64,000 bases of DNA from an uncultured Roseateles sp. Its GTDB lineage: Bacteria > Pseudomonadota > Gammaproteobacteria > Burkholderiales > Burkholderiaceae_C. Every line of letters starts with the position of its first letter. Positions within the stretch are counted from its first letter, which is position 1. A program made the translations under genes and the position numbers. The DNA lies in contig NZ_CAMFJS010000005.1 in the NCBI RefSeq assembly GCF_945956965.1, forward strand, positions 62,001-126,000, read 5' to 3'. The notes beneath the pieces are model-generated. The model was given only the letters and a program-made list of their open reading frames with translations. It was not told the DNA's origin and made no database searches. Below are positions 34,555-42,763 of this stretch, in pieces.

Positions 34555-37542
34555 TTACTGAGCCTCGGGCAGCATCAAAGCCAGCGCCTGCATGAAGGCG
34601 CGCAAGTCTTCGCCATGCATCAAGCGGCGGGCGATGTCGCCGTCCAGGCTGCAGGGCGGCAGTTCGGGCAGGCTGTCCAGCGCCAGCAGCATTTGCTGCT
34701 CCAGGCCTGGCTGCGCAATCAGCTGAATCATCGGCAGGCCGGCCGAATCCTCGCGGCAGACGCTGGCCAAGCGCTGCTCCAGCAAGGCTTCGCCCCAAGG
34801 CAGTTCCAGATTGATCAAGCCCAGGCCGAGGCCCGCCGCAGCACCCTCTCCTGCTGAGTCAATATGAAGATCCAGGCCGGCCGCGGCAGCATCGCTGCAC
34901 AGCAGGATTTGCAGGCTGGGGTCATCGCGCCAGCGGCGCGCCTGATGCTGACGCTGCACCAGGCTCTGGCCGTCGTGCAGATGCAGCAGCTTGAAGCCGG
35001 CCGCTTGCAGGGGCGCTACCGCCAAGGCCAGGGCATCGTCCCACTGGCAGAACACCACCAAGCGGGCTGCGGCGCGGCCCAACAATTCGCGCGCCACCTC
35101 AACCACCGCCGCCAGCTTGGGGCTAGGCAAGTCAGCGGCATCAGCAGAGGAAGCTGCAACAGCGCCAGCCAGCAACTGCGGGCTGATCGCCACGCGGCGC
35201 AAGGCTTGCAGCTGCTGGGTGATCTGCAGCAACTCGGCGTCAGACAGATAGTCGCTGCGCTGCCAGCGTTGCACCGCCCGGCGCAGGCCTTGCCACAGGC
35301 CGGCTTGCGCGTCTTGCTGCTGCGTGTTCACGCTCACCTTGCGCAGCTGCAGCAGCGCCGGCGGCAGCGTGGCCACCAAATCGGCGCGGCTGCGGGCGAA
35401 CATCAGGCGCTCCAGCGTTTGATCCAGCGCGTCCAAGGCCACAAAGCCCTGCACGCGACCTTCTTGGTCACGCTTGGCGTGGTAGCTCAGGAAGCGGGCG
35501 TAAGGGCCGCTGCGCTGGCGATCCAACAACTCCACCAGGGGCAACAAGGCCTTGGGGCGCTGATTCAAAAGCTCGCCGCTCAAGAGCAGCAAAAGGCCCT
35601 GATCCAATTGCTTGAGCTGGCTGAGCATCTGCTCGTCCAGCAGCGCCGCGTCATCCACGATGATCAACTCGGGCGCGAAGGCCTGCAGCGGGGTCAGGTC
35701 TTGCGTCAGCGCCGTGTGCGGGGCAATGCCGATCTCGGCCGCGCTTGGCGCCACGCCGGCCTGCAGCATTTGCACGCCGCGCGGGCTCAAGGTCTGCGCC
35801 TCGGCCTGCCAGCGGGGCAAGGCGCTCGTCTCGGCCAGCACCAGCACACGCTCCACGCCCATATGGCGCATCAACAACTCGGCCGCAGCCAAGGCTTGTG
35901 CGTGCAGGCCAAGCCCCAAGTCATCGGCCAGCAGGCTGCGCCCGGCGCAGACGGCAAACAAGGCCGCTTCCAACTGATAAATGGGCAAAGGCAGCTTGAG
36001 CAAGCCGTGCAGAGCGGGGCTTGCCAGGCCTTGCGGATAGGCTTGCTCCAAGCGCTCCACGCGCTGGGCGGCGTCACGGCGGTGCGCCAGCAAAGGCCAC
36101 ACGCCCTCTTCCACCCGCAAGTCATGGCCCAGCGTGGCGGCCAGATTCAGCAACTGGCTCAGCGCACCCGGCGCCTCGGCACGCAGGCGGCCGTTCTCGT
36201 CCAGCAAAGCCTGGGCAGCCTCGGCCAGCGCATCGGGGCAAGCACGCCCCTGGCGCCAACGCAGCTGACGGCGCGCGCCAAAGCGCAGCAAGACCTCGCT
36301 GTAATCCGCATGCCAGCCTTGGCGCAGCACTTGCGCGGCCTCGGGCTGGCTCAAGAGTTCTTCCAGCACGAAGTCGATGTGCTCGCAAGCACCGCGGTTG
36401 CTGAAGGCAAAGCCTGCACAGCTGCAGCGGCAGTCGATGGCCTGGGCGCCATGGACCGTCACTTGCCAGTGCGCGGCCGCATCGCTCAAGGACGTGACGC
36501 GGTAGGCGCCGAAATGGCTGCTCACATCCTCGGCCTGCAGGCTAAAGCGTGCGGGGGCCTTGTGCGGCTGAGGCGAAGCCACTGGGGCGGGAGCCGGGGC
36601 CACACTAGGCTCGGCAGCGAGCTTCGTCTGCTTGTCAGCTGGCTTAGCAGCGGACTTGCCCTTGGATGCTGCGCCTGTGGCGGTCGATTTGGGCTTTGCC
36701 GGGCTGACAGCGGCCGGTGCGGCGGCTTGGGCCTTGGGCTTTTTCGCCTTGGCTTTGGACGGGGCGCTGGGTGCGGGCACAGGCGCAGCGACAACAGCAG
36801 CTTCCACCGCGGGCTTGGCAGACTGCTTAACTGCAGGCTTCTTTTTCGCAGGCACTGCGGCAGTTTCGGGTACCACAGGCGCGGTAGCCTTCTTCGCCGC
36901 CGTCTTCTTTGCAATCGGTTCGACGGCCTTGGCGGCCGATTTCTCAACTGGCTTCTTCACAGCCGCTTTGACTGGGGCCTTTGCTGGCACTTCCACCGGC
37001 GCCATTGCCACAGCCTTCACAGCCGCTTTCACTGCCTTGACGGGCGCTGCCGCAGCGGCCTTCTTGCCTGCAGCAGTTGTCTTGGCGGGAGCGACTGCAG
37101 CCACTGCCTTCTTCTTGGCCGGCGCCTTCACCGCAGGCGTCGCTGCCGACGCAGCTTTGGCCTTGGCCGACGAGGCCTTGACCGGCGCCGCTGCCGCCTT
37201 CACCGCTGGCTTCGCAGCTGGCTTAGCCGATGCCTTTGCGGCCGGCTTGGCGCTGACAGGCGCAGCCACAGGGCTCGCCGCCTTGCTCGCGCGTTTGGCG
37301 GGTGCCGCTGCAGGGCTGGCCTTGACGGTCTTCTTTGCAGCGCTGACCGCCTTCACGGTGGGTTTGGATTCAACCGTCTTCACAGCTTTGACGGCCTTGG
37401 CGGCTGGCTTGGCCTCTGCCTTGGCGGCAGCGCTTGGCTTGGCGGCGGTCTTGCTGGCCGCGGGCTTCTTGGCTGCGGTACTGGCGGGCGCGGCAGTGGT
37501 TTTGGCACTGCTGGCGGCGGATTTCTTGGAGGCTGTAGCCAT
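34555..37542 (-). CDS. SNF2-like protein with degenerate ATPase motifs, SWIM zinc finger and histone-H1-like tail
   Basis: A 995-residue protein in three parts. Residues 1 to about 328 are a Lys/Ala/Pro-rich low-complexity tail (AKKPAASKTAAKP style) like bacterial histone-H1 homologues. Residues about 368-388 carry a SWIM zinc finger (CRCSC...ACEH). From about residue 500 the sequence aligns by eye with the SNF2 helicase core, but the catalytic residues are lost: motif I reads LADDLGLGLH with Leu546 in place of the Walker A lysine, motif II reads VDDAALL (Asp630-Asp631) instead of DEAQ or DEAH, and motif VI reads EQRLASVCRE instead of QATDRAHRIGQ. I conclude a DNA-binding pseudo-ATPase. The gene follows pabBC by 34 bases. 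Confidence 0.8.
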   Translation of the reverse strand: MATASKKSAASSAKTTAAPASTAAKKPAASKTAAKPSAAAKAEAKPAAKAVKAVKTVESKPTVKAVSAAKKTVKASPAAAPAKRASKAASPVAAPVSAKPAAKASAKPAAKPAVKAAAAPVKASSAKAKAASAATPAVKAPAKKKAVAAVAPAKTTAAGKKAAAAAPVKAVKAAVKAVAMAPVEVPAKAPVKAAVKKPVEKSAAKAVEPIAKKTAAKKATAPVVPETAAVPAKKKPAVKQSAKPAVEAAVVAAPVPAPSAPSKAKAKKPKAQAAAPAAVSPAKPKSTATGAASKGKSAAKPADKQTKLAAEPSVAPAPAPVASPQPHKAPARFSLQAEDVSSHFGAYRVTSLSDAAAHWQVTVHGAQAIDCRCSCAGFAFSNRGACEHIDFVLEELLSQPEAAQVLRQGWHADYSEVLLRFGARRQLRWRQGRACPDALAEAAQALLDENGRLRAEAPGALSQLLNLAATLGHDLRVEEGVWPLLAHRRDAAQRVERLEQAYPQGLASPALHGLLKLPLPIYQLEAALFAVCAGRSLLADDLGLGLHAQALAAAELLMRHMGVERVLVLAETSALPRWQAEAQTLSPRGVQMLQAGVAPSAAEIGIAPHTALTQDLTPLQAFAPELIIVDDAALLDEQMLSQLKQLDQGLLLLLSGELLNQRPKALLPLVELLDRQRSGPYARFLSYHAKRDQEGRVQGFVALDALDQTLERLMFARSRADLVATLPPALLQLRKVSVNTQQQDAQAGLWQGLRRAVQRWQRSDYLSDAELLQITQQLQALRRVAISPQLLAGAVAASSADAADLPSPKLAAVVEVARELLGRAAARLVVFCQWDDALALAVAPLQAAGFKLLHLHDGQSLVQRQHQARRWRDDPSLQILLCSDAAAAGLDLHIDSAGEGAAAGLGLGLINLELPWGEALLEQRLASVCREDSAGLPMIQLIAQPGLEQQMLLALDSLPELPPCSLDGDIARRLMHGEDLRAFMQALALMLPEAQ

Positions 37543-37576
37543 GAGATGTCGTATTCGGTGAGGATGGGCGTGGCGG

Positions 37577-39484
37577 CTAGCAATCGCCGCCCAGCGCATC
37601 CGGGCTGCCCAGCAGGCTGGCTTGGCACCAGCCGCGCAGGCTATTGATAAAGGCAAGGTCTTGGGCGCGGCACAGATCGCTTTTCAGCAATCGCGCTTCA
37701 CTCACGCGCCCCAGATGCAGGAGTTCTTCTCGGTAAACGCCGGGCAGCAGCCCGGCTTGCAAATGCGGGGTCAACCAGCGGCCGTCCAACTTCACGGCGA
37801 TATTGCCGAAGGTGCATTCGGTCAGCTCGCCGTCTTCGTTCCAAAGCAGCACGTCGAAGGCCTGAGCCGGCTTGGTGCTGGTAAAAAAATCATAGGCTTC
37901 GCGCCGCGTGGTTTTGTGTTGAAGGAATTCAGCGCCGGGGCCGCGCGTTGCGACGGCTTGCTCAGCGAGCGCGAGTATCACGCAATTCGGGGTCTGCGGG
38001 AGCGCAGTCAGCTCAACATGCACACGCCCTTGTTCGCCAAGCGTTGCTCGCACACGCCATTGGCCTTGCGGATTTTGCTGAGCTACGGCCTGCAAAGCGG
38101 CGCGCAACTCCGCCTGATTCAGGCGCAAACCGAAGTGCTGGGCCGTGCGCTGCATGCGGGCGATATGGCCGTTCAGGCGCAGCAACTCGCCGTCTTGCAA
38201 GCGCAGGGTTTCCAGCGCCGCCACCGGCGCCTGGGCGCGCAGCAGGAAGCGCGACTTGGCGCGCCACTCTGCAACTTCAGCCGCTGCTTGCGAATCGAGG
38301 GTGATGGCGCTGCCCACGCTGGCGCGCAACTTGGCGCCCCCGCCCTCGCTGTCAACCTGAGCCTCCACCGTGCGAATCGGCACATTGAAGGTCGCCACCC
38401 CGCCCGGCTGCAGCAGACCCAGGGCGCCGCAGTACCAGCCGCGCGCAGCAGGCTCCAGCTCGGCAATGATTTGCATGGCGCGGATCTTGGGCGCGCCGGT
38501 CACCGAGCCACAGGGGAATAGCGCGCCGAACAACTCGGACAATTGCAGCTTGGGCCGGCTCACCGCCGTCACGGTGGAAGTCATCTGCCACACCGTTGGC
38601 AAGGCGTGCAGCTCGAACAATCGCGGCACCCGCACGCTGCCCAGCTGCGCGACCCGGCTGATGTCGTTGCGCAGCAGGTCAACAATCATCAAATTCTCGG
38701 CGCGCTCCTTCTGGCTGGTGTGCAGATGAGCTTGCGCCGCCTCGTCCTCCACCACATCGCGGCCGCGCGCCGCCGTGCCCTTCATGGGCTGGGCCGCCAG
38801 CAGCCAAGAACTGGCCGCACCCGGCACCGGCCGCCAGTCGAAGAACAACTCCGGCGAGACGCTGGCCACGCCGGCCTCGCGCAGAAAAATCGAAAAGCCG
38901 CCCGGTTGGGCGCGGTGCAGGGCCAAAAAGTAGGCGGCCAGATCCACGCCCTCGGCCAGTGCGGAATGCAGCGGCGTGGTCAGATTGACCTGATAGCAGT
39001 CCCCCGCGCGAATCCACTCGCGGATGCGCTCGATCTGCGCGCATTCGTCTAACTCGCTCTGGCTGTCTTGCCAATCTTCGCAGCGGCGTTCGGCGGCCTT
39101 TGCGCCGGCGATCGCATTCGCAGCGCCATCCTCGGGCCAGGGCTCGGGCGCGGTCTCGAAAACCGCAAACTCAGCCAAGGGCAAAGGCGTGTCACGCACG
39201 CACAGCGCCGCGTCAAAAGCCGCAGCCGCTTCGTAGCGCAGGCCGCCCAGCACCCAGGCGCCGGCCCGGCTGGCCGCATGCGCTTCGTCCAGCACCGCAT
39301 TCAGTTCGGCGGCAGAGTGGGCGCGCAACCAGCGGGCCGGAGGCGCGTAGAAGGCACCCCGCACGCGCTCACCATCCTCCCGAGCCAGCGGATGGCGCGG
39401 GAAGTCGAAGGCGGCATGCAGGGTTTGCGGCGCCGGCGCAGCGCCAGGGGCTTCAGTGACTGCAGGGCTCAGGTCAGACGACAT
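37577..39484 (-). CDS. pabB: Fused aminodeoxychorismate synthase I and aminodeoxychorismate lyase (PabB-PabC)
   Basis: A 635-residue bifunctional folate-pathway enzyme. Residues about 1-395 are the PabB chorismate-binding domain (ELDECAQIERIREWIRAGDCYQVNLT, VSPELFF, QPMKGTAARG, PCGSVTGAPKIRAMQII, GWYCGALG). Residues about 405-635 are a fold-type IV PLP aminotransferase-like lyase (LRLQDGELLRLNGHIARMQ, then NEDGELTECTFGNIAV and LLPGVYREELL). Together with a PabA amidotransferase they make 4-aminobenzoate from chorismate. It starts 20 bases after orn and ends 34 bases before the SNF2-like gene, so the three may form one transcript. Confidence 0.93.
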   Translation of the reverse strand: MSSDLSPAVTEAPGAAPAPQTLHAAFDFPRHPLAREDGERVRGAFYAPPARWLRAHSAAELNAVLDEAHAASRAGAWVLGGLRYEAAAAFDAALCVRDTPLPLAEFAVFETAPEPWPEDGAANAIAGAKAAERRCEDWQDSQSELDECAQIERIREWIRAGDCYQVNLTTPLHSALAEGVDLAAYFLALHRAQPGGFSIFLREAGVASVSPELFFDWRPVPGAASSWLLAAQPMKGTAARGRDVVEDEAAQAHLHTSQKERAENLMIVDLLRNDISRVAQLGSVRVPRLFELHALPTVWQMTSTVTAVSRPKLQLSELFGALFPCGSVTGAPKIRAMQIIAELEPAARGWYCGALGLLQPGGVATFNVPIRTVEAQVDSEGGGAKLRASVGSAITLDSQAAAEVAEWRAKSRFLLRAQAPVAALETLRLQDGELLRLNGHIARMQRTAQHFGLRLNQAELRAALQAVAQQNPQGQWRVRATLGEQGRVHVELTALPQTPNCVILALAEQAVATRGPGAEFLQHKTTRREAYDFFTSTKPAQAFDVLLWNEDGELTECTFGNIAVKLDGRWLTPHLQAGLLPGVYREELLHLGRVSEARLLKSDLCRAQDLAFINSLRGWCQASLLGSPDALGGDC

Positions 39485-39504
39485 GGCTGGCCTCTATGCC
39501 CGGC

Positions 39505-40095
39505 TCAGAGGCTGAGGAAATGCTCGCGGTAATAAGCCAGCTCGTCGATGGACTCGGTGATGTCGGCCAGCGCGGTATGGGCTTGCGCCTTCTTGAAGCC
39601 GGCCAGCAGCTCAGGCTTCCAGCGCTTGGCCAATTCCTTCAGGGTCGAGACATCCAGATTGCGGTAGTGGAAGAAGGCCTCCAGCGCCGGCATGGTCTTG
39701 GCCAGGAAGCGGCGGTCTTGGCAAATGCTGTTGCCGCACATGGGCGACTTATTGGCCGGCACATATTGCTTCAGGAAGGCAATGGTCTGGGCCACGGCCT
39801 CGTCCTCGGTCACGGTGGAGGCCTTGACGCGGTCGATCAGCCCGCTGCGGCCATGGGTGCCCTTGTTCCAGGCGTCCATCTTGTCCAGGGTGGCATCGCT
39901 TTGGTGGATGGCGAACACGGGGCCTTCGACGCGCTGGGTCAGGTTCGCATCGGTCACCACCACGGCAATCTCGATGATGCGGTCGGTCTCGGGGTTCAGC
40001 CCGGTCATTTCCAGATCGATCCAGATCAGGTTTTGTTCATTCAAGGCCAGCGCGGGCACGGCGCTTTCGTTGTCGGTATCGGGGGTGATGCTCAT
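39505..40095 (-). CDS. orn: Oligoribonuclease
   Basis: A 196-residue 3'-5' exoribonuclease of the DEDDh family that degrades di- to pentaribonucleotides, including pGpG from cyclic-di-GMP turnover. The catalytic residues are in [10 protein letters not shown] (Asp, Glu), [11 protein letters not shown] (Asp) and [14 protein letters not shown] (His, Asp). Length is slightly above the usual 180 because of a short N-terminal extension. It is divergent from the M48 protease with 63 bases between starts, an arrangement I know from other Burkholderiales. Confidence 0.96.
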   Translation of the reverse strand: MSITPDTDNESAVPALALNEQNLIWIDLEMTGLNPETDRIIEIAVVVTDANLTQRVEGPVFAIHQSDATLDKMDAWNKGTHGRSGLIDRVKASTVTEDEAVAQTIAFLKQYVPANKSPMCGNSICQDRRFLAKTMPALEAFFHYRNLDVSTLKELAKRWKPELLAGFKKAQAHTALADITESIDELAYYREHFLSL

Positions 40096-40158
40096 GGGGG
40101 CAGGTGTTTCGCGGAGACTTTATGTGGCCGGTATTGTCGCAGCCCTACACTTCGGACC

Positions 40159-41424
40159 ATGCTTTCCTCTCTGAATCCGCAATTTCTGGCCTTGGCATTC
40201 GCCATCGCCCTGGTGCTGACCCTGCTGGCCAAGTTCTGGCTCACCGGCCGCCAAATCCGCCATGTGGCCCAGCATCGCAACAAGGTGCCGGCCGCATTCG
40301 CCGCCACCGTGCCCCTGGCCGCCCATCAAAAAGCCGCCGACTACACCATCGCCCGCAGCCGCTACGGCCTGCTGAGCCTGGCCTTCAGCAGCGCCGTGCT
40401 GCTGGGCTGGACCTTGCTGGGCGGCTTGCAAGCGCTCAACACCCTGCTGACACCGCATTTCAGCGGCATGGGCTATCAGCTGATGCTGCTGCTGAGCTTT
40501 ACCTTGATTGGCGCCCTGCTGGACCTGCCCTGGGAGCTGTACAACACCTTTGCGCTGGAGCAGCGCTTTGGCTTCAACCGCATGACGCTGAAGATGTACG
40601 TCGTCGACGCGCTCAAGGGCATGCTGGTGGGCGCCCTGATCGGCCTGCCGATTGCCGCCTTGATTCTGTGGCTGATGGGTGCCGCCGGCAGCCTATGGTG
40701 GCTGTGGGCCTGGGGCGCCTGGATGGGCTTCAACCTCTTGATTCTGGTGCTCTACCCCACCGTGATCGCACCGCTGTTCAACAAGTTCGAGCCCCTGCCT
40801 GACGACAATCTGAAGGCCCAGGTCGAGACCCTGATGCAGCGCTGCGGCTTCAAGGCCAAGGGCTTGTTCGTGATGGACGGCAGCCGCCGCTCGGCGCATG
40901 GCAATGCTTATTTCACAGGCTTCGGCCCGGCCAAGCGGGTGGTGTTTTTCGACACCTTGCTGGAACGCCTGAACGGCGCCGAGGTGCAGGCCGTTCTGGC
41001 CCATGAGCTGGGTCATTTCAAGCACAAGCATGTCACCAAGCGCATGGTCTTGATGTTTGCCATCAGCTTGGCCGGCTTTGCGCTGCTGGGCTGGTTGTCG
41101 GCCCAGCCCGGCTTCTATCTGGCCTTCAATGTGCAGCCGAATATGACGGCACCCAATGACGCCCTGGCCCTGCTGCTGTTCTTGCTGGTGGTGCCAGTGT
41201 TCGGCTTTTTCTTCACCCCGCTGGGCAGCTATTTCTCGCGCCGCGATGAGTTCCAGGCCGATGCCTATGCCTGCGCCCAGGCCAGCGGCGCCGATCTGGC
41301 CTCGGCCCTGCTGAAGCTGCACGAGGACAATGCCGGCACGCTGACACCCGACCCGGTCTACGCCCGCTTTTACTACTCGCACCCGCCGGCCAGCGAGCGC
41401 CTGGCGGCCCTGTCACAAGCCTGA
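40159..41424 (+). CDS. M48 family (Ste24-like) membrane metalloprotease
   Basis: A 421-residue membrane protease like CAAX prenyl protease 1. The zinc motif is VLAHELGHFKHKHV, with the downstream Glu in DEFQADAYA, and about seven hydrophobic segments surround it; the conserved SRRSAHGNAYFTGFGPAKRVVFFDTL is present. In bacteria these proteins take part in membrane protein quality control. The ATG at MLSSLNPQFL gives the family length. It is followed 16 bases later by phhB and then rsgA. Confidence 0.93.
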   Translation: MLSSLNPQFLALAFAIALVLTLLAKFWLTGRQIRHVAQHRNKVPAAFAATVPLAAHQKAADYTIARSRYGLLSLAFSSAVLLGWTLLGGLQALNTLLTPHFSGMGYQLMLLLSFTLIGALLDLPWELYNTFALEQRFGFNRMTLKMYVVDALKGMLVGALIGLPIAALILWLMGAAGSLWWLWAWGAWMGFNLLILVLYPTVIAPLFNKFEPLPDDNLKAQVETLMQRCGFKAKGLFVMDGSRRSAHGNAYFTGFGPAKRVVFFDTLLERLNGAEVQAVLAHELGHFKHKHVTKRMVLMFAISLAGFALLGWLSAQPGFYLAFNVQPNMTAPNDALALLLFLLVVPVFGFFFTPLGSYFSRRDEFQADAYACAQASGADLASALLKLHEDNAGTLTPDPVYARFYYSHPPASERLAALSQA

Positions 41425-41440
41425 TGAAGCACCCCAGCTG

Positions 41441-41806
41441 ATGCCTAGCACCACCGAATTACTGAGCACGAACTGCCAACACGCGCCCACCGCGCTGGCC
41501 GCTGCCACTTGGCCCGAATGGCTGGCCTTGGTGCCGGGCTGGCAGCTGATCAGCACGGATGCGCAGGCGCAGCAAGCCGGCATTGAAGCCCGCTTCGAAT
41601 TCCAGGATTTTGATCAAACCATGGCTTTCGCCAATGCCGTGGCCGCGATGGCCAAGGCACAGGACCATCACCCCGATATGCATATCTCCTTCAAGCACTG
41701 CGTCCTGCGCTACACGACCCATTCGGCCGGAAGCCTGACGCTCAATGACTTCATCTGCGCGGCGCGGGTCCACGCCCTGCGCCAGGCCGGTGGCGCCCGC
41801 GCATGA
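41441..41806 (+). CDS. phhB: 4a-hydroxytetrahydrobiopterin (pterin-4a-carbinolamine) dehydratase
   Basis: A 121-residue enzyme that recycles the pterin cofactor of aromatic amino acid hydroxylases. The catalytic motif is AQDHHPDMHISFKHCVLRYTTHSAGSLTLNDF, containing the paired His and the later His and Asp. No hydroxylase gene is adjacent, so it may serve a distant phhA or a moonlighting role. Its stop overlaps the start of rsgA (ATGA). Confidence 0.93.
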   Translation: MPSTTELLSTNCQHAPTALAAATWPEWLALVPGWQLISTDAQAQQAGIEARFEFQDFDQTMAFANAVAAMAKAQDHHPDMHISFKHCVLRYTTHSAGSLTLNDFICAARVHALRQAGGARA

Positions 41807-42711
41807 GCCGCTTCAGCGACTTGGATCTCGGCCTGGTGGTGCGCGGCCATGGCCGCCACTACATCGTCGAAGACAGCGAGGGCCTGCGCCGGGTTTGCCA
41901 CCCGCGCGGCAAGAAGAGTGATTGTGTCGTCGGCGACGAAGTGCGTTGGGCGCCCAGCGGCTCAGACGAAGGCGTGATCGAAGCGGTGGAGCCGCGCCGC
42001 AATCTGCTGTTCCGCCAGGACGAGTGGAAGACCAAGAGCTTTGCGGCCAATGTCGATCAGCTGCTGATTCTGGTTGCGGTTGAGCCGGTGTTCAGCGAGA
42101 GCCAGTTATGCCGCGCCCTGGTGGCCGCGGAGGCCGCTGGCATCCACACCACCATTGCCCTGAACAAGACCGACCTGCCCGGCGCTGCCGCCGCGCGGGA
42201 ACGCCTGGCGCCTTACCGGGCCATGGGCTTGAACATGATGGAGATTGCGCTGAAGGCCGAACCGGCCGAGTCCATCGCCAAACTCACGCCCTGGCTGACC
42301 GGCAAGCGCAGCTTTGTGATGGGCCCCAGCGGCACCGGCAAGAGCACCTTGATCAATCTCCTGATCCCCGATGCCAAGGCCCAGGTGGGCGATATCTCGG
42401 TGGCGCTCAACTCCGGCCGCCACACCACCACCACCACGCAGTGGTACTGGGTCGACGCCGAGCGCCAATCGGCGCTGATCGACTCCCCCGGCTTCCAGGA
42501 ATTCGGCGTGCGCCAGATCGAACCCGCGCAACTGCCGCTCCTGATGCCCGATCTGCGCGCCCATGCCGACCATTGCCGCTTTTACAACTGCACCCATCAG
42601 CACGAGCCCGGCTGCGGCGTGCGCGATGCGGTGGAGGCGGGTCTGATCAGCCCGGCGCGCTACCGCATCTACGGCGAAATCCTGGCCGAGCTGACCAGCA
42701 AGCGATGGTGA
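41803..42711 (+). CDS. rsgA: Ribosome small-subunit-dependent GTPase RsgA
   Basis: A 302-residue circularly permuted GTPase that acts late in 30S maturation. An N-terminal OB fold (residues about 1-70) precedes the permuted motifs: G4 NKTD, G1 GPSGTGKST, then the switch region with SGRHTTTTT and G3 DSPGF. The C-terminal zinc site is CRFYNCTHQHEPGC. Translationally coupled to phhB. It is convergent with the decarboxylase gene; a GC-rich imperfect hairpin lies between them (about 42716-42756). Confidence 0.96.
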   Translation: MSRFSDLDLGLVVRGHGRHYIVEDSEGLRRVCHPRGKKSDCVVGDEVRWAPSGSDEGVIEAVEPRRNLLFRQDEWKTKSFAANVDQLLILVAVEPVFSESQLCRALVAAEAAGIHTTIALNKTDLPGAAAARERLAPYRAMGLNMMEIALKAEPAESIAKLTPWLTGKRSFVMGPSGTGKSTLINLLIPDAKAQVGDISVALNSGRHTTTTTQWYWVDAERQSALIDSPGFQEFGVRQIEPAQLPLLMPDLRAHADHCRFYNCTHQHEPGCGVRDAVEAGLISPARYRIYGEILAELTSKRW

Positions 42712-42763
42712 TGGCTGCCGGCCGGCCCGAGGCAACTCCGGGCTGGCGGCCAGCTGCGCTCAC

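Noticed and set aside
34864-37647. A 927-codon plus-strand open frame opposite the SNF2-like gene, and a 309-codon Ala/Thr-rich one opposite its tail
   Set aside because: They mirror the GC-biased codons and Lys/Ala repeats of the real minus-strand gene; the translations have no domain character.
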